Below are positions 1 to 10,691 of a stretch of 64,000 nt of DNA, one piece after another. The position numbers and the translations under genes are program-made. Within the stretch, counting starts at the first letter, position 1; every line of letters begins with the position of its first letter. The DNA comes from Thermothelomyces thermophilus ATCC 42464 (taxonomy: Eukaryota > Ascomycota > Sordariomycetes > Sordariales > Chaetomiaceae). The stretch lies in contig NC_016473.1 in assembly GCF_000226095.1 (NCBI RefSeq), forward strand, positions 2,976,001 to 3,040,000, in the 5' to 3' direction. The notes below the pieces were generated by a model, which searched no databases, had not been told where the DNA came from, and saw nothing but the letters and a program-made list of their open reading frames with translations.

Positions 1-293
1 ACCCTCGAAGCACAGCATGTCGTACCGGTTAGCGGGGACCTCGATTGCGAGCTCGGGGGGCTGATCTTTGGGGCGCGAGGGGTCATTCTCGGTATCCTTG
101 TCCAGCTCTATACCAAAGTCAAAGCATAGTTGTTCGAAGCCCTCCTCGGTGAACCTGCGAGATGCCGTCGGGTCAGTTTAGGGTTGCCGCGAGCCGGGGA
201 TGCAGCGATGGCGGGGTAGTTAACTATCCGGGGACCTTACTGCTCGCCGAGCTCTTCGAAGAGAGCATACTTGTCGACGGTGATAGTCGGCAT
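1..293 (-). CDS. FRS1: Phenylalanyl-tRNA synthetase beta subunit, cytosolic (5' part only)
   Basis: This is the N-terminal 69 residues of the beta subunit of cytosolic PheRS, which charges tRNA-Phe as an alpha2-beta2 enzyme. The ATG is at 293-291. Exon 1 is 293-241, a GT-AG intron spans 240-155, and exon 2 runs from 154 off the left edge of the window. The spliced product starts [18 protein letters not shown], as cytosolic beta subunits do. It reaches the family signature [15 protein letters not shown] (known form: I-x-V-P-A-N-R-Y-D-L-L-C-L-E-G) at residues 55-69. The intron splits codon 18 and the frame is open throughout. The catalytic and B-domains lie outside the window. FRS1 is the yeast name for the beta subunit. 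The identification is from recalled family sequence and is strong. Confidence 0.9.
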
Positions 294-1642
294 GTTGAGG
301 TTCTAGATTTGCTGTTTCAGGTATTGAGGATCCACGGGCGAATTGGCGTCGGGGCTGGTCCTAAAGAAGTTTGTACACACCAACCGCAGTCCGCTTTGGG
401 ATCGTGAACTTTTGGTACGGCCCAAGCAGCCCCATCAACCAATCTCCCACAGAAAGATGACTCAAATTGCGGGGCACTCTTTCTGCCACCCAGAAAGGCT
501 TGACCGCCCTTTCCGAGTTGGGTTGGTGGGGCACAAAACACGCACAGACCATCACCTACAAGCATAAATTTCCTCGCGGTCTGCCATCTTCTTACTTGTT
601 TTCTTCGTCTTTTTTTCCTCATACTTACCTTGATCGGGTACACCTGGATCAAGAAGCAGGGGTACCAGGGTGATAGGCCTGCATTGCACAGCGCGGAGCC
701 GGTCATCCTGAATTGTCCTTCGGGGCCGTTCCGGTCATAATTTTTGATGTCTGCCTTTTTTCGCTGTGATCGCTGCTGGAGTAGCGACATGGAGAAGAAG
801 AATGTTTTCAGACGGAACAAACCAACATGCTCAAAAAGCCTTCTACCAGATGTTGCTGATTTGTGTCCAGCTGCTGGGGATATCAGAGTTGCCTGTTATT
901 GGAAAACCCGTCGATGAAATTTGGGTCATGTTAAAGACGCGTCGGTCGAGTTCGCAATATATGTGTGGCCGATCACCGCTCAAGGTTAATGTTAGGACTT
1001 CAGCAAACGGAACACGGAGAAAATCAGTAATAGCGGACATGCGTTCTTCTCGGAGATTCTAGAGGCGGTTCCATAGGCAATCAACACCACCTTGATAGAT
1101 TTAGTAGACAGTAGATGTGAAGTCGAGTGCAATCGCGTATAATAACGACTACATTGTGGGTATCTCTGTATACAACATCGGGAGACCATGGGAGGTTGCA
1201 AAATACCCATGATCTATACAGGATGTCTCGCGAATCTATGAACCAAAACAGGAATTCCCCAAAGCTTCCAGGGGAACCCACTGCAAATTTGTGTCGAGAG
1301 CCGGCGCGCAGAACGACTACACCTTTTCCAGATGCGTCCAGACCCCCGCGCGGCACACTGTCCCACACCATCCAACCAAGGGTGACACAGACATGCAACG
1401 GCCCGTAACCGACGCGAGTAAACAGACGGATGGAAGGAGAGGAAAAGAAAGCGAAATGAGCAAAACAAAGGCCAACAAAAACAGGTGTGTTGGGGGGAGA
1501 TGCACGAGGTATCATAGATAAACCAGAAAGAAGCCAACATCCAAGCCAACAAAAAATAAGAAAAAAAAAAAAAAACCAAGAACACTTTCAACAACCATCC
1601 AGTCATTGACCACACCGTTATACCCCCCCTCCAAAACACCCC
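294..1642. other. Intergenic region: FRS1 upstream and 3' flank of the 1,922-aa gene
   Basis: This stretch lies between two minus-strand genes, so it holds the promoter and 5' UTR of the PheRS gene and the 3' UTR of the large gene on its right. A long A tract occurs at about 1559-1575. Short reading frames exist in several frames, but none resembles a known protein and none has convincing splice signals. I see no tRNA. Confidence 0.5.
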
Positions 1643-4600
1643 TCACCCTCGCATCTCGTTCTGGGCCATGAACGTCCGGGCCAACTCATCTCCGCCTCTC
1701 TCCGCCGCCTCCATCCAGTGAATAGCCACGCACATCAACGCCGGATCGCTCCTTACGTCCCCTAACCTGCCCGCCCCGGCGCCACCACCTTCGTCCATCC
1801 CACCGCCGACACCATCGCCGCTCCCGCCTTGTCCACTGCCACTGCTGCCGCCAACTCCTCCTCCCTGGTGATGTCCGTGCCCATGCCCATGTCCGTATCT
1901 TCCTCCGCTGCTACCGCCATATTTCTCCATGACCGCCTGCTTAAAAACCTCGCGCGGCTTCGACAGCGGCAGCGTGGTGCGCTGCACCAGCTCCGGGTTG
2001 GACAGGTAGAAGATGGCAAGCTCGCGCTGCGCCGTGGGATCGCCCTCTTTCGCGGTGATGGTCCACATGCGCGCGGCGTCGGCCAGCGAGTGTGTAGTGA
2101 GCGGTAAGGGGGAGGGCGGCGATGGGGGAGGGGAGGGGGAGTGCGGAGGAAACTCGTTTGTGGGGGTCGCTGCCGCCGAGTCGGATGCGGTGCTTCCCGC
2201 ACGGTGGTGATTATTGCTGTTGTTGGTGTTGTTGTTGATGTTGCTGTTGCTGGCGGCTGTGCTGCTGTTGCGAGACTGAGTGTAGTTCTTGACAATCTCG
2301 TCTGCGACCTCGACCATGGTGCGGCAGACCTCCTGCTTGAGGCTGAGGGCGGCGATTGCGGCATCCCAGAAAGCTTTGCCGCGCTCGGTCTTGTCGAGAA
2401 CGGAGGGGGAACAGAAGGCCGAGATGAATTGCAGGTCGCGGAAGAGGGTCTTGGGGCGGAGCGACGGATCGCGGAAGAGGGCTTGGAGGATGTTGGCGAC
2501 CGCATCCGTGTTGGCCGGGTAGGCAGAGGCAATGGAGCGGGTCTCGTTGTTACCTGCTCCGCCAGAGACTCGGCCCGTTTGAGCGTGGCCGCTTGAGCCA
2601 AAGGGAGGTGCTTGCATCAGTGTATGCGAACGGCGCTCTTTGACGTTATCGATCGTTTCCTCGAGAGGTTGCGACCGGCCTCCCGCGGCTCCGACGCCGG
2701 GTTCCTCGGTGGCAGAGGACGCCGAGCCCAGCTCGGAACGAGCCCACGCCAGCCGAGCCCGCCGGGAGCCGGAGCTGAGAGACGCGACGATCAGGTGTTC
2801 CAGCTCGCAGAGAGCATTGAGTTTGACGTAAGGGTTCGGATGGACGCAAAACATCTTGAGCAGGCGCTGATACGCCTTGGTAAAGGGAAAGTCGGGCATG
2901 GCTTCCTTCTTCGATTCTTGGTGGTTGTTGTGTTTCCGGGCCGAGATGGTGTCGCTTGTCGCCGTGCTCTCATTGTCATGAATGCTGCCGCGATGGCTAC
3001 CCCTTTGGCTCCCACGCTGACTGCCGCCGGCCCCTTCCGGCCCCAGGCTCTGCGTGTCGGAGAGCGCCTTGTCACTCATGGCGTCATTGCCACCGGTTCC
3101 GCGCAGGTCACCGAAGCTTCGGTTCTGCTCGAGAAATCTCTGCTTCAGGCTCGACTTGGCAGACTTGCGTTTCTCCTTGGCCTGCGCTTTACGCGCACGG
3201 CGTTGGATTGCCTCTCGGCGGTCGATGCACTCTTGACCTAGGCCCTCGAACCACGCGTCCGTTTCCGATCCGCGAGCAAAAACAAGGTTACCTAGATCAG
3301 AGAGAAGGAGGCTGGTCAAAGTCTGTCTCAGTTCGGCGAGGAAGCGAGCTTTCTCTTCGGACTGCCGCTGTTGGTAGACCGTCTCATTGGATGACACGGA
3401 TGCGCCGGAGCGGATGCTTGATTGGGCCTGCGACGGGAGTGTCTGGTGATGCGGAGGATAAAACGAGCCCGAGAGATTTGTCATGCTGGTTGTCGGCGAA
3501 TGCGCTCGGGAGGTGGCAGTTGGGGACGTAGCCCGGTGTTGAAAGGGTGACCAGAAGGTCGCATTGGGATCGATTTGATGGACCGGGGAGGACGCGCCGA
3601 AGTACTCGGACCCGTCTGCGGCCTCGGACATGGCCGTGCTAGCGCGGGAGAAGCTGAACCGGCTCGACTCGAAGGACATCTGGCTCATGTTGCCCCCCGA
3701 TATGGTCCGCAAATCCCTGCTATTGATCGAGCCCGGCCGGCTGACGGACACGAACCTCCTGTCGGGGTCGCTGACGACGCTAATTGAGTCGTCCCATGAT
3801 ACGGATTGATTGTCACGATCTCGGTCTCGCTGGGCCTTGCTGCTTGTCTCAAACGCCCGTCGGTCCCGAGCATAGAGTTCGCTCGACCACAGCACCGGGC
3901 CGTCGATGATGCTGTCGCCGACCAGTTTGCTGACACAATTGTCCACTTCACAGCAAAAACGGTGGATACGCTCTTCGCCTTGACAGAAGTTCTCCACCCC
4001 GTATTGCTGCAACCACCGAGCGGTCTTCTCGGCTTGCTCATCGCGAAGTTTGTTCGGCCCCCCCTGTTCCTCTGGCGCTGCCAGGAGGTCAAGGACCTGG
4101 GACTCCGTCCTGAATATGTAGTTCGAGGCAGGGCCCCGCTGCATGTGATTCTTGATGCGCTGGAAGGAAGACCACCGGCGCGGCTGGCCCATCGTCTTCA
4201 ATGCTACTGCGACGTTTCTCGAGTCCTCGTACGGCGCCGAGTTGCGCACGTCCGTAACGTACCACATCTTGTCGCGCAACGCCCGCAGGCGGCGCATCAT
4301 GCTCTCAATTAAGCCTTCGGCCCGCTCCTGGCTCTGCTTGAGCCAGACCAGCCAGGCGTCGTATTCTTCGATCGCGGCTGCGGACCGCCGGATCGAGTCG
4401 CGCGGGCCACGGGAGAAGATGTTGAGCAGCGCGGCAAAGCCGTTGCGACGCAACGACTCGGACGTCAAGGAATTCAGCTGCTGCAGCGTCCTCCAATAAA
4501 GGTGAGCGCTGACAAAATCGGATTGAGCCCGGGACTGCGAGCAGGCGGCGGTTAACATGGTTATGAGTGGAGACGAGTTCTCTCCGTCCTCTTCGTTTTC

Positions 4601-7411
4601 TTTTCCTTTGGCACTCTTCGGAGGGCTCCCGGCGAGACTACTAGCGATGCTCGCGGCCCTTTGGCGGTAAGGATTCCGGCTGCCCATAGTGGTGATGACG
4701 CGGTTGTTTTTACTGCGGTACTTCTTCAGGGTCGAAGCACGGTTGCTGAAGGTCTGCTGCTTGGTGGCGCCGCTTTCCAGCTCCTGGGGGATTTCGTATT
4801 CCTGAACCAGCTTCAGGATAGAGTCGCGCAATTGGTGGTATTCCTTGTTGAGCTCCGGGCGCCCCTCATCCGTCTCCTCACCTTCGGTGTCACTAGTGCT
4901 TGAAGAGTTCTCCTCGTCCTCGAGGTCATCGTCTGGGTCAAACATCATGTGGGTCGACAGCTTGTTACCATCGCTGGATATGAACAGGACGGACCATCTC
5001 TCAGCGCACGGGTGGCACGAGCCGTTGACGACCTCCTGACCCAGGACCTGCGTCATCTCGTCCATTGCGAGCCGCAAGCGGTACCCGTCTTCCTCGTAGT
5101 TGTTTGGCTTCTCGGCGGCGGCTACTTGCGCGGCCGGGGAATGGCGGCGCGGGCTACATTCTTCTTCCAAGAGGGGCTCCCGGGAAGTAGTGGCGTCGCT
5201 GAATGAAGACTCTGCGCTCGTGCTGAGGACGGACATGCTATCAAATGTGCTTGGCGCCGTCCTGATGGACATGGGCTGCGAAATGGCAGAGAATCCGGAA
5301 ACGGAGGGCGCGCCAGACCGTAGGCCGCTCGAGTGTGCCGACCGGGGTCTGCGCTCAGGGAATAGGGCATTGACCATGGTAGCAAGATCCGCTGGGCTGA
5401 TGACCAAGAACGGCCGGACCTCGGCCGTCTGTCTAAGGGATGTAATGGACCGTGCCGGCAAGAGTCTGGGCTTCTTCCGAACCTGGGAGGGATCCTTGAA
5501 GCGGCTGTATATGCTCTCGATGTGGCCTTTAATCTTGGGCGGAGTTGAGACCGGAGTCACGCTCTGGAGCATGTCCACAACGTACTTCTGGGCGTGCATG
5601 GCCACGGTTTTGAGGATCTTCTGGCGGCCATACTCGGTGATATGGTACTCGGCCATCATGCCGTAGGCCTCCGGGTGGATGACGACGCCAAGGAGCCAGA
5701 CGGTGAACATGTACTTTGCGATCAGCCATTTGCGGGTGCTCTCGACATATCTCCTTTCCAGGCGCTTGAGAATTTCGTTTCCCAGTTCCAGCAGGCCCTC
5801 CGGGATGCCTGTGGCGTCCTCGTCGTCAATGACCTCGAACAGCTCATCCACCGCCCGGGTGTAGAACTCGTCGGCGGCGATCTGGTCCTTGGACGACCAA
5901 TCAGAGAGGTTGAAGCGAGTGCCGTGCTGGTCCTCGGCACGGTCGAGCAGGAAGGCTCCGTCCTCGAGGATCTTCATCAGGTACCATTCCATGTTGGACC
6001 TTCCGGCCCAGTCACGCATTGAGACCCAGACATTGAGCACCGAAATGACGGTCTGCTCACTGCCCGTCGTCTGCGCGGAGATGAGGCGCGCGCATGTATT
6101 GGCCCACGTCACGGTCCGACGCTTGTCTTCATCGCTGTCGGGGCCTGCAGAATTAGCAAAGCAGGTAAAGATGAGGGCTGAGATGGGGTCATGGCGCTGA
6201 AAAGAGAGCAGCCGCTCAATAGCGCTGCGTTCCTTGCCCGCTCCTCCCCCGGCTCCACCGGAAGTACTTCCGGAAGGGTTGCGACTAGATGACCGGCCGT
6301 GGTAGGGAAGGACAGACTCGATGGGCTCGAGCGTCTGGTGGAAGCTAGTCAGAGCCGCTAGTTCCGAGTTCTTGAGGGACGCGATGCGCGTGGCCAAGTA
6401 ATCTGGGTTTGTCCTAATCTGGCTCAGAAAATGCAAAAAGGTCTCCCGGGCCGAAGCAGAGATCTCGTTTAGGAAGGGCGTAACGGAGTTGAAAGGCGCG
6501 CTGGACCCGGCGACAGACCCGGTGGGCGTATCCAAACCCTCGGACGAGGCGGCGCCGGGAGGCTGCAGAAGTTCCATCTCTGGCTCGAGCAGCGCGTAAC
6601 GGCGCGTCTCGTCGCAGCTTCTCCGAACATCAATGACGGCGTTATACAAGGCACCAAATGTCTTCTTGTCATCTCCACGGAAGCCATCGACCAGATTGCG
6701 GTGGGCCATCTCACCACATCGCATCAGACGGGCGGACAAGGCAGTGGATACCAAACTTCTCTGAAGTCGGATCCGGGTGTTTGCGCGCTTGCGCTCCTGG
6801 TACTTGGAAAGTCGCACAAGGTGCGCCAGCTCCTCCAATGTTGTACCCTCCTCATTCTCCGGACCGAGGTTGGGGTTTGTGTACAGTGACACATCGGTCA
6901 GCAGTGGCCGCAAGAACTTCATGTTACTGCGCTTGTCATCCGGCAAGGAATCGGGGAACCCTGCCGTCTCAAGGCTCTCAGACGAATCCCCTGGCGCGGG
7001 CGTCGTCAGCTGCGCGCTCGGCTGGTCGACGATGGGCTTGCTGCGAGCCGAGGACGGGCTCGGCATGTGGAGGACGGAAGGGTGTCGGGGCAGGTCATCG
7101 GTGCGGCGCGCTGGGCCGTTCATTGGGTCCCGGTTGGCGCGGGACGGGCTCCTCGAGCGCAACCGTCGGGAACGCGCGACCGCGGCATGGTTATCGGGTG
7201 GAGATGGCGTTGGCGACCGGGACGTCGTGGAAGCGGGGGCCGATCGGGCTGCGGCAGAAGCAGGACACGTTAGCACTGCGATGTCCATAGGGCGGTGCTG
7301 ACTTTCCAACATACGCGACGGATGAATGGCGACGGGCGACGAAGGGGTGCGCTGCATGGATATCATAATGGGCCCATGAGGGGAGTCGAGGCGGCGACTG
7401 CGATCGCCCAT
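1643..7411 (-). CDS. Large low-complexity fungal protein with possible GAPVD1/RasGAP-like region and Sel1-like C-terminus
   Basis: A single uninterrupted frame of 1,922 residues, starting MGDRSRRLD at 7411. Residues 1-160 are Ser/Pro/Arg-rich and disordered. About 180-650 is helical and conserved-looking, with blocks such as FLSQIRTNPDYL and, near 570-600, a segment reading VVIHPEAYGMM. That segment resembles the part of RasGAP-fold proteins (GAPVD1 type) around C-P-A-V-V-N-P-E. If correct, the protein might act on a Ras- or Rab-type GTPase in endocytic traffic; this is inference. About 680-1000 and 1250-1560 are Ser-rich and acidic linkers. About 1580-1760 is again structured (LFRDPSLRPKTLFRDLQFI). 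The end holds Asn, His-Gly and Gly runs and two Sel1/TPR-like helices (GDPTAQRELAIFYL near 1795; CVAIHWMEAAERGGDELA at the end). No VPS9 domain was recognised. Start choice is uncertain: Met 17 and Met 19 are alternatives. Confidence 0.65.
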   Translation of the reverse strand: MGDRSRRLDSPHGPIMISMQRTPSSPVAIHPSRMLESQHRPMDIAVLTCPASAAARSAPASTTSRSPTPSPPDNHAAVARSRRLRSRSPSRANRDPMNGPARRTDDLPRHPSVLHMPSPSSARSKPIVDQPSAQLTTPAPGDSSESLETAGFPDSLPDDKRSNMKFLRPLLTDVSLYTNPNLGPENEEGTTLEELAHLVRLSKYQERKRANTRIRLQRSLVSTALSARLMRCGEMAHRNLVDGFRGDDKKTFGALYNAVIDVRRSCDETRRYALLEPEMELLQPPGAASSEGLDTPTGSVAGSSAPFNSVTPFLNEISASARETFLHFLSQIRTNPDYLATRIASLKNSELAALTSFHQTLEPIESVLPYHGRSSSRNPSGSTSGGAGGGAGKERSAIERLLSFQRHDPISALIFTCFANSAGPDSDEDKRRTVTWANTCARLISAQTTGSEQTVISVLNVWVSMRDWAGRSNMEWYLMKILEDGAFLLDRAEDQHGTRFNLSDWSSKDQIAADEFYTRAVDELFEVIDDEDATGIPEGLLELGNEILKRLERRYVESTRKWLIAKYMFTVWLLGVVIHPEAYGMMAEYHITEYGRQKILKTVAMHAQKYVVDMLQSVTPVSTPPKIKGHIESIYSRFKDPSQVRKKPRLLPARSITSLRQTAEVRPFLVISPADLATMVNALFPERRPRSAHSSGLRSGAPSVSGFSAISQPMSIRTAPSTFDSMSVLSTSAESSFSDATTSREPLLEEECSPRRHSPAAQVAAAEKPNNYEEDGYRLRLAMDEMTQVLGQEVVNGSCHPCAERWSVLFISSDGNKLSTHMMFDPDDDLEDEENSSSTSDTEGEETDEGRPELNKEYHQLRDSILKLVQEYEIPQELESGATKQQTFSNRASTLKKYRSKNNRVITTMGSRNPYRQRAASIASSLAGSPPKSAKGKENEEDGENSSPLITMLTAACSQSRAQSDFVSAHLYWRTLQQLNSLTSESLRRNGFAALLNIFSRGPRDSIRRSAAAIEEYDAWLVWLKQSQERAEGLIESMMRRLRALRDKMWYVTDVRNSAPYEDSRNVAVALKTMGQPRRWSSFQRIKNHMQRGPASNYIFRTESQVLDLLAAPEEQGGPNKLRDEQAEKTARWLQQYGVENFCQGEERIHRFCCEVDNCVSKLVGDSIIDGPVLWSSELYARDRRAFETSSKAQRDRDRDNQSVSWDDSISVVSDPDRRFVSVSRPGSINSRDLRTISGGNMSQMSFESSRFSFSRASTAMSEAADGSEYFGASSPVHQIDPNATFWSPFQHRATSPTATSRAHSPTTSMTNLSGSFYPPHHQTLPSQAQSSIRSGASVSSNETVYQQRQSEEKARFLAELRQTLTSLLLSDLGNLVFARGSETDAWFEGLGQECIDRREAIQRRARKAQAKEKRKSAKSSLKQRFLEQNRSFGDLRGTGGNDAMSDKALSDTQSLGPEGAGGSQRGSQRGSHRGSIHDNESTATSDTISARKHNNHQESKKEAMPDFPFTKAYQRLLKMFCVHPNPYVKLNALCELEHLIVASLSSGSRRARLAWARSELGSASSATEEPGVGAAGGRSQPLEETIDNVKERRSHTLMQAPPFGSSGHAQTGRVSGGAGNNETRSIASAYPANTDAVANILQALFRDPSLRPKTLFRDLQFISAFCSPSVLDKTERGKAFWDAAIAALSLKQEVCRTMVEVADEIVKNYTQSRNSSTAASNSNINNNTNNSNNHHRAGSTASDSAAATPTNEFPPHSPSPPPSPPSPLPLTTHSLADAARMWTITAKEGDPTAQRELAIFYLSNPELVQRTTLPLSKPREVFKQAVMEKYGGSSGGRYGHGHGHGHHQGGGVGGSSGSGQGGSGDGVGGGMDEGGGAGAGRLGDVRSDPALMCVAIHWMEAAERGGDELARTFMAQNEMRG

Positions 7412-8860
7412 ATGCTGCCAGCAGGAAGGGACCGATCCGATAGCTGCGGGTTGTGAGGAAAAAGCAACCGAACTCGAAAGCAGAGGCTTATATTATTATA
7501 TTATCTGTCCGATCAGGCGGGGGGCCTCCCACGGGGAAGGCAAGCAGTACAGAACAGGGAACCAGCGCCGCGTTCGTTGCTCTGGCTCAACATTCACGGT
7601 TGCGCGGGGCGGCGATGGAAGGCTTTCGGCTCTGGCCGATTCGCGACCACGGTGATTGGGCTCAGGTGTCCCGCAGGAACATGGGCATTGTATCGTCGGG
7701 AAAAGGAGCGGCTGTGGTCGTAAAGCGTTTGTCTGAAGGCTGTTGGGAGAGTAAGATGACGTTGCAAGCTGCCGCTGAGGCTCTCGAAAAGATGGGGCGA
7801 GGGAAAGCGAGCAGAGGAAAGGAGGGAACCGTGTTTCCCTGCAGCTCCGCGCCGTGTCCCCAAGCTTGACCTGCCAGTTCTCCATGGTCGATGTCCAGCA
7901 TTTGAAAGCGTGGGGCAGGCACGACCAGCCACTGCCAGGTAACTAAGGTCAGGTACCTACAGCAGGCCAGGCTACAGGGCCGCTAGTCCCGAAAGGGGTC
8001 ACGCAGCGGTCTTGGTGGGACAAGCCACTGGGCTGTTCATCTGCCACGCCCGATTCTTGATCAAGTCGACGAACCAGCCCACCCATCATCATGCGTCAAA
8101 CCCACACCCCAGGGCCTTGCGACTGGACAAACGGCGATCTATGAGCTGGCCGGCGAGCCGCAGCACCGCATCTTCTTTGCCGTCAAACTCTGGGAGGCCC
8201 CGGTTTTTTTCCCTCTCCTTGCCCTGTTTCCAGGGACACACCAAGGGACCGTTGCCCCGCCATTCATGTTGTCATCCAGCACCGTGCCCCTTTTCGAAGG
8301 CCCGATGGAAGCCCGACACGACCTCGTTCTGTGGGTCAAGCCAGACACGTCCGCCATCCGGTGAACTCCCATTGCCTGATTTCTATCACGCGTCTCCTGC
8401 CCCATCGAGCCTCCCATTTTTATATTTCTCCCTTTGCTTCGGTAAGAGGAGGCACTAACCGGCTTGAGACTTCATACGGCCTTGCCTTGTGCTCCCTCGG
8501 GCATTCAGCTCTTACAGCTCTTAGCCGAAATCTTTAACATTGAACTCTGGTCCAACCACGGACTCATGCTTGAACCGTCAATGGCCCAAAGCGGTCTGCA
8601 AGCTTCCAGCTCACCAGGCCGGGTTCGGGCAAACGACCTTGCTCGGCGCCTAAAGTGTCAGACCTAATTTCTACCAAAAGAAATACCGTGCAGTGCCATC
8701 ATCTACAGTTGTATGAGTTTCCCCTGAATCACCAGTTATGTCTCGCCCGTCTTGGTTCGACGCGGTCGACAGTTCCGGAGGTGAACCTCCAGATGTCTGC
8801 AGGTCTGGGTTCGAAGCGTTTGTTCACCGCGTAGGAGCCTCCATTCGGTTGTTGAGGGAA

Positions 8861-8897
8861 GTATGTAGGTATGTACGGACTACATACATACATACAT
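8861..8897. repeat. TACA/TGTA tetranucleotide cluster 1
   Basis: A short run of GTATGTAGGTATGTAC followed by TACATACATACATACATGC. The two halves are roughly inverted copies of one another. It lies in noncoding DNA and resembles the two clusters about 0.9-1 kb to the right. Confidence 0.6.
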
Positions 8898-9705
8898 GCA
8901 CAAGTAGCGTTGACTCAGACCACAGCCCCCGCTGCGTTGGCCTTGCAGGTGGCCCCACCTTTCGCTTGCCAACGGCCCCAACTTTTGGCGGCAGGTATGC
9001 GGGCACCCGTCCAATCCGCGGCGTACACGACCTAAAACTACCAAAAACGGAGCCTGCCCGCACCGGCGAACCGCCGCAACGTCCCGCATGCCAACTCATC
9101 CACTGCTCGCCAATCAAGTGCCGCCACCCATGCCTTGCCTCTGGCACTCACGTCTTGCCAGCAGAAATGACCCGGCGTGTCGCTGACTGTTCCGTAGGTC
9201 TCTGAGGGGAATCTGGCCATCTTTTTCTTTTCTACCTTACAGAAGGGTTTCGGTTTTTCTTATGCTGACTCAGGTAAGACGTGCAGTGCGCTACACTGAG
9301 CAGTCGAGAAGCGTGATCTCATCCGGTCAACTCCAGACAGATGAACGAGGTAGCCGTTCGACCCGGGTTGTGGGGGGGGACGACCAACTCCGGAATACTG
9401 CGTAGTCTTTTGCAACAGCCGAAATCTTGCAGGCGGGATCCATCTTTAGAATCGGCTCCGGAGCGTGTGAATCAGACGATCAGCGCTCCTCTATTGGCTA
9501 GCGGTTCCGCTGCCCTCCAGTTTGGTTCGCTGTCGGCGCGTAACCGTCTCCCGCTCTCAGTTTCACCATCTAAGGTAACACCGAGTGTCTTGGTATGATG
9601 AAGAATAGACTTCGGAGAAGCCGAACCGAGGGCTTGGATGTCAGCACTCGAAACCCCGCAGCCTGATGGTGCAATAGATTCCCAGCTCCACACTTTTGTA
9701 TGGAG

Positions 9706-9754
9706 CATGTATGTACTGTATGTATGTACATATGTATTGTACATACATACATAC
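9706..9754. repeat. TACA/TGTA cluster 2 with 13-bp perfect inverted repeat
   Basis: GTATGTATGTACA at 9718-9730 is the exact inverse of TGTACATACATAC at 9738-9750, leaving a 7-base loop. Flanking bases extend the tetranucleotide pattern on both sides. Confidence 0.7.
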
Positions 9755-9874
9755 GCTGCACGAAGATTTCTAGCCCTTAACGGAACCTTCAGCTGGCATT
9801 GTAAAACAACAGATACTCGCTCAGCTGGCGCGCTCAAGACACCGCGACCTTGCAAGAAGCGAGAACCGGCCTAA

Positions 9875-9896
9875 CGTATGTATGTACATACATACG
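9875..9896. repeat. 22-bp perfect palindrome of TATG/CATA units
   Basis: The sequence CGTATGTATGT is followed directly by its exact inverse ACATACATACG. It is the third member of the intergenic TACA clusters, about 170 bases from the second. Confidence 0.75.
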
Positions 9897-10691
9897 TACC
9901 TACGTCCACGGCAGGAGCGTTAAGCGCTCTGGGGAGCCCCCCTTGACCCTTCCTTCGCCTTGCCGACGATTTGTACAGTTCCGCCAGGCACATATATCAT
10001 CTGCTACGCGAGCCGTCGCGGATAGGTACTCCCGCGTCATAACTCATAACATGCAAAACCACGTAACCTTTATGGATAATATGCAGCTCGTCATGCACCG
10101 AGGCCATATGCGCGGCAAGCGAAAGTGAGCATTCGTATTCCGTATTCGCAGCAGAGTTGAGAACATTCGCTTCCTGTTTTCGTTGCTTTTTTGCCATTGG
10201 AGAAGGCAAACCCTTGAAAGATCACGCTTCCTCGTTTCTTCGTCCCAGGTGTGCATGTACAAATACATATCCGCAGCTATGTTTGGACCAGAATAGAGGT
10301 GCATACAGATGTATCCGTATACCCACGCTATCCGCCCAAACCCCCCTTCGACACAACTCGCAACGCCGCCGGAAAAGAACACAAAAAAAAAAAAAAAAAA
10401 AGAATCCCACTGAGCAAATGCAGATGATGACTGACCGGACTCGACAACGGCAGGGAGACAATTGCAAAGGAGCATGGGAGCCGGACAGTGTGTTAGGCTG
10501 GTCGCAGAACCGGCCGCATGGAAACTGCTGCCCACCGCTTCCCTGTCCGTCGACAACACCCCCCCCTTCTCTTCCCTCCGTCTACTAACCCAAACATGAA
10601 AAGCACATGACTCTGCTGTCCTGCACCGGGCCCCTTCCCCGACTGCAACATCGTCTCCATCCTTGTTTTCTGACCTACATATGTATATCGA

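Larger units (their letters stand above)
7412..10691. other. 3.3-kb intergenic region, no gene recognised
   Basis: This is upstream of the 1,922-residue gene and downstream of hapX, both on the minus strand. Frames of 60-155 codons occur on both strands but show no domain, no splice-linked continuation and no family resemblance. The region carries three clusters of TACA/TGTA repeats (8861-8897, 9706-9754, 9875-9900), annotated separately, and an A tract at about 10382-10401. A TTCGA-containing stretch near 8805-8818 does not fold as a tRNA T-arm. Confidence 0.5.

Noticed and set aside
1762-2601. 279-codon frame within the 1,922-residue gene
   Set aside because: Shadow frame caused by GC-rich codon bias in the same strand; Arg/Pro/Ser-rich with no conserved block.
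8738-9205. 155-codon frame and TTCGA-containing stretch resembling part of a tRNA
   Set aside because: The stems do not pair, and the frame runs through microsatellite DNA.
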